Assembly (NCBI GenBank): GCA_029215795.1
Contig: JARDYH010000003.1
Span: 65,976,109-66,040,108, forward strand
DNA from: Anniella stebbinsi
Taxonomy: Eukaryota > Chordata > Lepidosauria > Squamata > Anniellidae
DNA: 64,000 bases
Reading direction: 5' to 3'
How positions within the stretch are numbered: position 1 is the stretch's first letter; each line of letters begins with the position of its first letter. Positions 55,877-64,000 of the stretch are shown in pieces. The translations under genes and the position numbers were made by a program. Under the pieces are notes generated by a model, which had not been told where the DNA came from, ran no database searches, and saw nothing but the letters and a program-made list of their open reading frames with translations.

Positions 55877-56717
55877 GATCATCCATAAAGTCAGTTATGA
55901 ATCCATGATTTAGGGTATGCTCAGTGCTGAAGGCCTAACAGATCTTGTTACTGCTTTGAGAAGTTAAAAATCCTGGGATTACAGTAAATATGGAGAGTGG
56001 GTGAGTCATGGTATCTGAGAATATGAGTATGAATCCACTGTTTCAATTTAATCTCTGCCATAATCTGACTAAGTGATCTTACTCAAGTGAATATATCTCA
56101 GCCTTGGGGCCACTTCCTCTTGCAATAGGATGATAATAATAACCTGTCTTGCAACATAATGTTGAGTTTTGAACATTCTAAAGAACTATACCAGGGAGGT
56201 CTAAACAAGGTAATTGAATATAGAGACTGCCTTGTTTCTCTCTGTGGTCCACCAGTAAAAGGAGCCTGCGTGCTTTGCTGAGGATGGAGAAACTACTGAG
56301 TAACAGCTTGATTTTATATTTTCAAAACATTTCTCCATTTTTATTCCAGCTTCAGATCCAACCTGTAACCATCACATGACCTGCTGAACCTAATTTGAAT
56401 GTCTGTAGACTCCCACTCCCCCACTTAATCTTGGGACTCACACAATGTGACTTCACCATCAAGTCCGGATCCCTTCCATCTGTCTGTTCCACCTGCTCTT
56501 CGAATATGCTTTTTGTATATCTTGGCTGATGAAGAGATCAGGAGATCTCAATAGCTTGCACATTTTTTGATCTTTTGGTTGATCTAATAAAAGTATTACA
56601 TGAATATGGATTTTGGAAACTTTTGGTCAACAGAAGTACCTTTCCTTGTTGGATTACATTATTAAACTAATTATAACCTCACTTATTCCTTCTTTTTCCT
56701 TGGAGGAGGTTATAGAA
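55877..56717. other. No gene seen
   Basis: No coding motif or element border recognised. Confidence 0.4.
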
Positions 56718-57222
56718 AATAGTAACTAAAATGATCAAGGCCTGGAGCAATTCCCCTATGAAGGAAGGTTACTACAGCTGGGATTGTTTAGCTTGGAAAA
56801 ATGAAGGGTAAGAGGAGACATGATAGAGATGCGAAAAATCATGCACGATGTGGAGAACATGGAGAGGGAAAGATTTTTCTTCCTCTTTCAAAATATTAAA
56901 AACCAGGGTCATCTCATGAAGCTGATTGGTGGGAGATTCAGGACAGATAAAAGAAAGTACTTCTTCACACAATGCATAGTCAAACTATGGAATTTGCTTC
57001 CACAAGACATAGTAATAGCCACCAATTTGGATGGCTTTAAAAGGAGTAGGCTATCAATGTCTACTAGTCCTGATAGCTATATGCTATCTCCAGTATCAGA
57101 GGCAGTATGCCTATGTACACCAGTTGCTGGGGAACATGGGCAGGTTGGGTACTGTGTGAACAGGATGCTGGACTAGATGGACTCTTGTTCTGATTCAGCA
57201 TAGCTCTTCTTATATTATTATA
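56718..57222 (+). pseudogene. CR1-like LINE ORF2 C-terminus and 3' end
   Basis: From 56,790 the strand reads a decayed LFSLEK-R-RGD, then frame 56,820-57,173 with MIEMRKIMHDVENMERE, GGRFRTDKRKYFFTQ, VKLWNLLPQD and NLDGFKRSRL. This is the CR1 ORF2 tail, usually ending …FKRGL. The 3' end 'gaacaggatgctggactaga' and 'ctcttcttatattat' follows. It is 5'-truncated and has a stop near its start. Confidence 0.85.
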
Positions 57223-57677
57223 GTCTGGATGATGGGAGTGGATATGGGTCAAGAGAAGAAATAATGGAACTTCATAAAGAAAAATCTTGTACTTTAAATA
57301 AATTGTTAGAGATATCTGCCTTCCCCACACCCACCCCACACTCACACGCTTGCTTATATTATTTGGACAGGGTTATTAACCAGGGATTTCCTTGTTTATT
57401 CTTTCTTACTTTTTTAAAAAGTTGTACATGATAACATACATAAAATCCAGTTAAAGGCACATATTGTTACTTCCACCCTTAGTTTACTGTGGTCTCGACT
57501 GACAAACAAAGGCGAAAATTGTAATTTATGCCCTTTGGTTATATAGCAAAACCACATTTGCTTAGAAAGAACTTCCACCAAAGTCAGTGAAACTTATTTT
57601 CCATACTGCATTTTTATTTAATATGAGGGCATTACTGCTGAACTCAGCAGTGGCAGAGTCCAAGAGCAATTTCTCTG
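57223..57677. other. No gene seen
   Basis: Unique DNA between two LINE fragments. Confidence 0.4.
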
Positions 57678-58385
57678 ATGATGATGATGATGATGATGAT
57701 GATAATAATAATAATAATATATTTATTTATTTATTACCCGCCTCTCCCAACGGATCGAGGCAGGAAACAGCATCAAACATAAAATACAAAACTGATTAAA
57801 ACACTTAAAACCAACACATCATTAAAATACCAATAAAACAACAATAAAACACTTTAAAATTCATCTGGATAGGCCTGCCGGAAGAGATCAGTCTTTATAG
57901 ATCTTTTAAATTCCTGAAGACTGGTGAGTTGGCGAATCTCTCCCGGCAGGTCATTCCACAATCTGGGAGCAGCAGAAGAGAAGGTCCTCTGGGTAACGGT
58001 TGTCAGTCTAGTTCTTGTTGACTGTAGTAAATTCTCCCCAGAGGACCTGAGCATGCGGGGCGGATTGTATGGGAGAAGGCGATCCCGTAGGTACCTGGAC
58101 CCAAACCATGTAGGGCTTTAAAGGTAATAACCAACACTTTGTACTTCGCCCGGAAACTGATTGGCAGCCAGTGAAGAGATTTTAAAACTGGTGTAATGTG
58201 GTCACCCCTAGGTGTACCGGTGACCAACCTGGCTGCCATATTTTGAACTAGTTGAAATTTTCGGACTAGGCACAGAGGTAGCCCTATGTACAGCGCATTG
58301 TAGAAGTCGAGCCTCGAAGTTACCAGTGCGTGCACTACTGATTTTAGGTCTTCCAACTCTAGGAAGGGGCGCAGCAGGTGTTACT
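57678..58385 (-). pseudogene. L2-type LINE 3' end, truncated sibling of 45,298
   Basis: The minus strand carries the ORF2 C-terminus (…MAARLVTGTPRGDHITPVLK, LHWLPISFRAKYKVLVITFK, AAPRLWNDLPGEIRQLTSL) and the same 3' UTR ('ccgcctctcccaacggatcg' reversed). The tail is (ATT)n(ATC)n at 57,678-57,720. It ends abruptly at 58,385, just before the point matching about 46,015 of the long copy. The two are very similar where they overlap; one frameshift separates the two frames at about 58,030. Confidence 0.87.
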
Positions 58386-58974
58386 ATAATTGAGATGAAC
58401 TACAACATATATACTAAGTGACAATTTGTAAAAGAGTAATTGCATTCAAATAAAGTAATCAAGAAAACAAATGTACAAGTGTGGGCTTGTCAATGATTCT
58501 ATAAATATATTGAAACGTTTGGACAAAAATTGTCAGAAAGAAACCACCCTGCTTTTTAGAATTCTAGCTGTGTCTACACAAGATGCCTGCAGTGCTAAAA
58601 TGGATGTGTGAACTACAGTGAAAGCTCTTAATGCCTGCATCATTCATACACATAACGGAAAATATCCTAGATATTAAAGAAAACTTTATTCTTTAAGCTT
58701 TCTATTTCTGTACAAATCCAGGCTACTTTTCTGTAATAAGAATTTTTAAAATTAAGTTTATGTTGAATTATTTGTCTGACTTCTGCTGTATTTGGCATAT
58801 AGCATGCAGCATATTTAGGGTATAAATGCAAACAGCAGCAATATGTTAAAGATACCTTCTGGAGGCCATTGCAATTAGAATGGCCCACTTTTATTTGTCT
58901 TTTCACTGACTGTAAAGTTGGGTCCAATTCCTGGTGTGCTCTTTCAGGCTAGCTGCTGGAGTATATGCAGTCAA
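58386..58974. other. No gene seen
   Basis: AT-rich unique DNA with no recognised feature. Confidence 0.4.
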
Positions 58975-59202
58975 TGGCTCAATTCGGATAACATGATAGT
59001 CAATGGTGAGGAAATAATCAACTTTACAGTTGTTCAACTAGGGGGTACTCCCCACACAACATGGTAATAAATAATCAACTGTGGTGTGGATTAGGATCAG
59101 CGCTGAGTTGACTATGGCAGCATTCGGATGACACAATAGTCAAAACAACTAACGATTGTTTCCCCCACACCAGTTGTTTATTGTGTCGTCCGAATTGAGC
59201 CA
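58975..59202. mobile_element. Inverted-repeat MITE, ~228 bp
   Basis: TGGCTCAATTCGGATAAC on the left mirrors GTCGTCCGAATTGAGCCA on the right; the repeat extends weakly inward with TGATAGTCAA and 'ttgtttattgtg'. A third internal copy of the end ('gcattcggatgacacaatag') lies at 59,131. The target duplication is not certain. Non-coding. Confidence 0.75.
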
Positions 59203-59889
59203 ATAACAACCCACTTGGGATAAAGTGTCCCCATATAGTGCTTCTCTAAATATATACTTTCATATCCCTAAAATGGATTAACACTACTTTTCACCACTAC
59301 TTTTCACAGGGATTTACCTAGTGCATACCATCAAATTAATACTGCCTCACTGGATTATTTCCTTGCAGATGGAAATACCTCACACTACTTTGAAGTGACT
59401 GTCATACTGGGTCTTCTCCACAGTGAACACTCCCATGAGTTCAAACATTGTAAATTAACAAGAAATTAGGAATGCTTATGTGAACATCAATCCCCCTGAA
59501 AATATCACCTCTGAGCAACATGTAATTTTTGTGTAACCAAGTTTAAGAAGAATCTTGTCTCTTGTTCTCCTGGCATTTTTGTCTGTTGCAAATCCAAGCA
59601 AGCTACTCCTGAGCTATGGTGCAATTCCGAAAAAGGGAGGAGGGAAACACTCATATATACACACACACACACCATCTGCTTGGAGCAATATGAGTTTGTT
59701 TTTGTCACCATAGCCTGAGCCATCGAACCAAATATCACCATAGCTTGAGCAAAAAGAGTCAAGGGTGAGCTGAAAGGTAAGAAGTGATGTGTCTTTGACT
59801 TCTGATATTCTAAGATTGAAAGGGAGGGATGTATGAGAGGGGGAAGAGAAGAAAATGGGGCATTAATTGCCTTTGACCAATCTTTCCCT
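59203..59889. other. No gene seen; (AC)n at 59,653-59,672
   Basis: A short (AC)n occurs. A minus-strand open frame of 177 codons (59,505-60,038) runs into the CpG island but has no recognised motif. Confidence 0.4.
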
Positions 59890-61150
59890 CCCCAACGCGG
59901 TTGCATCTCATCATTCGAGTCACAGCTTGCTGCCGCCGCCGCCGCCACTGCAAAACCGAGTTGGCGGCTTGTTTTTTTGTTTGTTTGTTTTTGCTTTGGC
60001 GGGTTCCAATGGGAAAAGTTGACCCGACTCCTGTCCATCCTCCTTCAGAGGCACGCGCTCCCCCCCCCCCCGGCTGCCCCCACATGACACCGACGTCAAT
60101 GTGGCACACTTCGCACTGAGGCGCACCCCTTCCCCCTCCCCAGAATGTCGTTGGCTCCCCCACCACAGAAAAGGTTATTGCAGCGGCCTCAGCGCTCCCC
60201 GCACACACCGGTCCCGAAGGGTGGGACGGGCTTTTGGGGACATTTAAATAAACCCAGAAATAGGTAAAACAGCCACTCCACTCTTTGCCCGCTGCTCAGA
60301 TAGAACAATAAAAAAAGCGCCAACTCCTACCTGTGTTCAGGGATAGCAGTGGCACAGCTGGACTCTGAGGCGGAGGCTTCCCGCGCCAGCCGCAAGCACC
60401 TGGGAGCGTCCTGCCCACCGCCCCCTTCTCCTCAGCGAACCCAGCCAAACGCCTCGGCAGCTACCCGCCCTTGGCTGAGGGGCTCTGGGCGAACCGAGCC
60501 GATTGGGGCAAGAGAAGGGTGGCGAAGGAGGAGCAGAGCGCCGGGCACTGATTGGACGGGGGTGATGTCACTCTTGAGCCCGGCAACCAGGATAACGTTG
60601 CTGGGTCAGGGTAGAGCATTCGCGGGTCGAGAAGCAGCCGCAGCCTCGCAGCTGCAGAGGAGCTGCGGGTGGGCGGCCGCGGCAGGGGACGTCAGTGGGT
60701 GGCGGCGACGAGGCTCGGGAGGGCGGCTCGCTCCTCAGCGCAGCCCATTAAGGCCCCCGGAGAGGCGGAGGGTGGCGAGGAAAGATGCTCAACTCCCACC
60801 GCCCATTTCTACTGTATTCGCGGTGACACATTACTGCAGGTGCAACGGCGGCGCAGCACCAGCCTCGCCTCCGCGCCGGCTCACTGGGCATGTGCGCAGC
60901 CCCCTCGCACATGCCCAGTGCCAAAACGAAGCCCCCGTGAAGCTCCTGCCCTCATCCTATCCTACCTGGAGTTTCACATCGGAGCTCTCTCTTGCGCCAG
61001 CGGTTTCCCCGTGAGGATGAAGGGCGGGGAGAAATGCGGGATTTGGGCTGCCCGGCCGGATTGGAGGATGCCGAGAGAGCGAGAAGGAAATGCAGATCAA
61101 GGCGGCAGCAGATGCTTAGCGGGGCGAGGACCTGAAGAGAAGTGAAATGC
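59890..61150. promoter_or_regulatory. CpG island, probable promoter and first exon
   Basis: The region is GC-rich with dense CpG in an AT-rich window. It contains (CCG)n at 59,933-59,949, GACGTCA (60,092) and TGATGTCA (60,563) CRE-like sites, GC boxes (GGGCGG at 60,672 and 60,720) and a perfect inverted repeat at 60,882-60,920. Two CCAAT boxes read on the minus strand (60,506-60,502 and 60,555-60,551). Minus-strand donors CAG|GTAGGA occur at 60,331/60,330 and 60,966/60,965. The layout suits a gene running leftward, perhaps with two alternative first exons. The longest frame (221 codons, 60,349-61,011, plus) has no known motif and is probably chance. The gene itself is not identified. Confidence 0.72.
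60882..60920. promoter_or_regulatory. Perfect 15-bp inverted repeat, NRF1-like
   Basis: CACTGGGCATGTGCG (60,882-60,896) and CGCACATGCCCAGTG (60,906-60,920) are exact reverse complements, with a 9-bp spacer. The centre of each arm, GGGCATGTGCGCA, is close to an NRF1-type GCGCATGCGC site. A paired transcription-factor site is plausible. Confidence 0.7.
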
Positions 61151-61384
61151 CAAATCGGGATGGCCAGAGGAGAGGGGGGAAGAAGCCAAGTCTGTGTCGG
61201 TGGGAATTTAAAATTTGGTCTTGCATATTGTTCTGCAATCGCGTAGGAGACTCTTACATAAAAGGCAAGTTTCCCCCACTCTTCGTTGACCACACTCTGG
61301 CTACCATTTCAGATTGTGCAAGAGGACACAAACGCCATGCTCTGGTGCCAAAATAAGCAATAGCTAGTGTGAAGGAAAGAGACC
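61151..61384. other. Island edge; no gene seen
   Basis: GC content falls. No clear exon border is found on the plus strand. Confidence 0.4.
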
Positions 61385-62150
61385 CCTTTCCTTCCAGGTG
61401 GACGCAGAACTCCTTAGCCAAGTTCCCCCCAAGCCCACCTCCCGATCCCAAGGCTAAAGAGGCCCAAACCCAGCTGTTGGAAATAAACACAAAGGTTAAG
61501 GATTGAAGTGATTTATTGAGCATCTATTAGCTAACCATGTAAGGCCCCAGTCGGTCCAATAAGCCCTTAAAATGCAAGCCAGGGAAGAAAGGGAGGGGGT
61601 AGGATGAGGTTTGAAGGAGAAGTTAGCAGCCGTAAAGCAATAAAACAATTTAACCCACACTAAATCACACTCAAAGGGTGACAAGCCTTTCCCCGGAACA
61701 TGCCAGACCTGAAAATAATAAAACTATTCCCCAGCATCACTTTGCTGAATAGGGATCCCTCCTTCCATGCACCGGTCCAGAAGAAGATGGCTTCCACCCA
61801 GTGGGTATCCCCTTTAGCTGGTACCATGACCAGCCCGGCTCATGCCACAGCCATTTCCCACAGCTGAAACTCTTGTAGCTCACTTCCAACTAACTCCAAC
61901 CTTGAAGTTAGGCCTTGGCTGGGCCTCTCAAGATAAGCATAAGAGGACCAGGTATGAGTGCTGAGAACCAGCAGCCCGAAGTCTGACAACAGTCCTCCTT
62001 AGGGGTTTCCCCCTCCCAACTCCAAGGCCCAAGTCCTGCAGTGTAGGCCACCCGGCCCATCCCCGCCAAACTGTAGTCTCCCAGTCCCCTTTCTTCACTG
62101 CTAGTATTTCTATTCAAACCAGATTATTTTGCAATATGCTCCTACCATTC
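61385..62150 (-). mobile_element. Possible LTR, minus strand
   Basis: Read on the minus strand the stretch ends in a U3/R/U5-like order: 'gctaatagatgctcaataaa' with AATAAA, then 'tcacttcaatccttaacctt' and 'tgtgtttatttccaacagct'. Upstream is a GC-rich block with 'gggaaatggctgtggcatga'. No internal genes or second LTR are seen and its ends are not fixed. The island next to it should not be confused with it. Confidence 0.33.
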
Positions 62151-62225
62151 CCTTCCCCCACACACACATACACACATCCCCCTATAAATGTATCTGTCCT
62201 GCCTGCATCAGAGCACAGATACTAA

Positions 62226-62260
62226 AGGGCCAAACTAGTTAAATGCATTTTGCATTTGGC
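62226..62260 (+). mobile_element. Possible end of the 1,011-type MITE
   Basis: 'agggccaaactagttaaatg' begins like the GGGCCARACT terminus at 1,011 and 11,675, but no second end is found. Confidence 0.35.
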
Positions 62261-62794
62261 TTGCAGATTTGTTTATTTTTAACGTTAACCCTACAAGTCA
62301 AATTCACCACCTATACAACTACAGCCTCAACTGGCATCAGAACAATGTGTTGAAGTTGCAATCCTAGGGGCATAGCTGTAAGCCTTTTCACCTCTGTGCT
62401 CTTCCCACTTTGCAGCTCAACTAGATGGGCTTTTTTGCCCTGAGGGAGGGAAGGAGGCTGAGGAGGCTGGAAGATTCTTCATAAGCCAGCTTCCCAGTTG
62501 CTTCCCCTCCATGCCCACAGGAATGCCCCCATTACCTTCCCTCCAAGGTCACATTTGCCACCCCAGAGAGGCTGCTGGTGTGATTCTCTCTGGCCCAGCT
62601 GTGAGCAAGGGAGGAGCATGGACTGCTGGGTCCGAATTGGAGCATTGACTCCAACCCCAGATCCAGGAATCTGAACTATCTTGTGCCCCCCCCCCCCAGA
62701 TGCTATCTCTGAACCATAGGATTGCTCTGTAAGTTAACTTACCTTTGACTCCAAGCGAAAACGTTTAAATCAGGGGTGGGTAATGTCTGGTGGC

Positions 62795-63070
62795 CAATGA
62801 GTGCCGGGCCTACCATTAGGCATGTGAGGCAATTGTCTCAGGAGGCAAATACTGGGAGGTAGTAGCAGGGTGTTGGAGGAGAAAACTGTTTGCCGCTTGG
62901 CCTGCTAGCACCTTCAAATGAGGCAGAGAATACTGCCCGCTGAGAGTGTTGAAGAAAGAAAGATTCAGATGATAGTCCTGTCAGCTTATATACATAAAAT
63001 TGGGGTGGGGGTCTTATACTTTGCCTTGGGGAGACAAATGTCTTGGGCTGGCTCTGGGGCCGATTTGCCT
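62795..63070. mobile_element. Possible DNA-transposon derivative
   Basis: The left 'gtgccgggcctaccattagg' and the right 'tcttgggctggctctggggc' are weak inverted repeats (GCCGGGCC / GGGCTGGC). The inner words 'tgtctcaggaggcaaatact' resemble a dispersed vertebrate repeat. No coding sequence is seen. Confidence 0.4.
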
Positions 63071-63440
63071 TCCCCAGAACCCACTTCTGCTGTTGCTGTG
63101 CTATCAAACTTGAATGTTTTCACAATAATGCAAATATACTACCCATGAAACAAAATGCAATGTGGCCAACCAAACAGTATGAGGATCAAGCAAATTCTTT
63201 AGTCCAAGTATGTTTTGTAAACATTTGGTATGTTTTGTAAACCACCTTGGTTGGTCTCAGAAAAGCGCTATAGAATACTATGAATAAATAAAGTGGAGAT
63301 TGTTGCATAACAATGTGTCAGAACCTCAAACGTTTCCACACAGTCCAAGAAGTGAGGCATTGCTAATTTAAATTACTGGTTCTGTTAATTAGAGGGATTC
63401 AACACCAGAACTCTTCTTTTATTCAGAAATGATTTGTACA
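63071..63440. other. LINE-like tail at about 63,210-63,290; otherwise nothing
   Basis: 'aaaccaccttggttggtctc' and 'agaaaagcgctatagaatac' with 'tgaataaataaag' look like a short LINE 3' terminus. No gene is recognised. Confidence 0.45.
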
Positions 63441-63583
63441 TTTCCATGATATTGTATTTACAACCTGTTTTTATGCTTTTTATGGTTTTAAATTTTGTAT
63501 ATCAGTGTTTTTTTAAGGTTCAATGTTTTTAATTTTTGAAAACCGCCCAGAGAGCTTCAGCTATGGGGCGGTATATAAATGGA

Positions 63584-63622
<39 letters not shown>

Positions 63623-63625
63623 CAA
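63441..63625 (+). mobile_element. L2-type LINE 3' end with (AAT)n tail
   Basis: 'ggttcaatgtttttaatttt', 'tgaaaaccgcccagagagct' and 'tcagctatggggcggtatat' form the L2 3' terminus, followed by (AAT)n at 63,583-63,621. Confidence 0.85.
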
Positions 63626-63734
63626 CTGAATATTACACCCAGCTGACATCTATGCTGATGCATCTTGGTTACCCGCCCATAATCCCATGCTGAGTTCTCT
63701 CTCACCAATTAGAAATGGTTGATTTAAAGCGTGG

Positions 63735-63795
63735 AATTGGAGAGCTTCAGCTGTTGGGCGATATAGAATGCAATAAATAAATAAATAACGAAGAA
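63735..63795 (+). mobile_element. L2-type LINE 3' tail, short
   Basis: 'gagagcttcagctgttgggc' and 'gatatagaatgcaataaata' with an (AAAT)n tail. Very short copy. Confidence 0.75.
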
Positions 63796-64000
63796 AGGAA
63801 GAAAATATGGCCAAAAAAAAATCCCCATTACAATCTCTAGATTAAAATTCGATAGTTACCCAGTGATGATGGAGCTTTTTTCCTCACATCCTAGAGGAAG
63901 AGGCTCTGTGTGTCATTCTGCAACAAACCTGTTAAAAGTAGCACCCCATCTTATTCCATGTGTATAACAATTATATTTACAATAAACATATCTACAGAGT
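63796..64000. other. No gene seen
   Basis: AT-rich DNA to the end of the window. Confidence 0.4.

Noticed and set aside
59505..60208. Long minus-strand frames of 177 and 132 codons at the island edge
   Set aside because: They overlap each other in different frames and cross the (CCG)n run; no motif is seen.
60349..61011. 221-codon plus-strand open frame in the CpG island
   Set aside because: Ala/Arg/Pro/Ser-rich translation typical of chance frames in GC-rich DNA; overlaps other long frames on both strands and has no domain.

Overview
The window is vertebrate nuclear DNA, most probably from a squamate reptile (lizard or snake). The basis is the repeat mix rather than any gene. It has L2-type and CR1-type LINEs, a tRNA-derived SINE of the kind common in squamates, a Tc1 transposon, and many short hAT-like and other inverted-repeat elements. 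Microsatellites are frequent. No complete cellular protein-coding gene can be recognised. The long stretches between repeats are AT-rich and look like intron or intergenic DNA.

Layout. Positions 1-2,600 hold short mobile elements and an L2 3' end. Positions 2,573-5,525 hold an internally deleted L2 LINE. A very GC-rich hAT-like element (3,404-4,968) split it and left a perfect 8-bp target duplication. Positions 5,500-20,700 are mostly unique AT-rich DNA with LINE 3' ends, a CR1 nested in another CR1, and small inverted-repeat elements. Positions 20,900-22,650 hold a palindromic element and a broken Tc1 transposon. Positions 25,635-28,027 hold a second hAT-like element with termini like the first. 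It is a 2.4-kb palindrome whose left arm has three extra tandem units. Positions 28,000-45,000 carry scattered old repeats, a composite hairpin element, a possible solo LTR and a long polypyrimidine tract.

Positions 45,298-48,480 hold a nearly complete L2 LINE on the minus strand, with endonuclease and reverse transcriptase and about four lesions. A 5'-truncated sibling lies at 57,678-58,385. Positions 59,890-61,150 form a CpG island that looks like a gene promoter and first exon. CCAAT boxes and splice donors fit a minus-strand gene, which would make much of the window its intron. The rest is a possible LTR and LINE tails.

No operon-like system exists here. The functional story is mobile-element biology: LINE machinery that could mobilise short elements, DNA transposons with non-autonomous derivatives, and one probable host promoter. 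A few short plus-strand open segments with good splice signals (15,329; 29,108; 32,328; 49,003) are listed as exon candidates at low confidence. I do not recognise their peptides. Repeat family assignments come from sequence features and general knowledge of vertebrate repeats; no database was searched.
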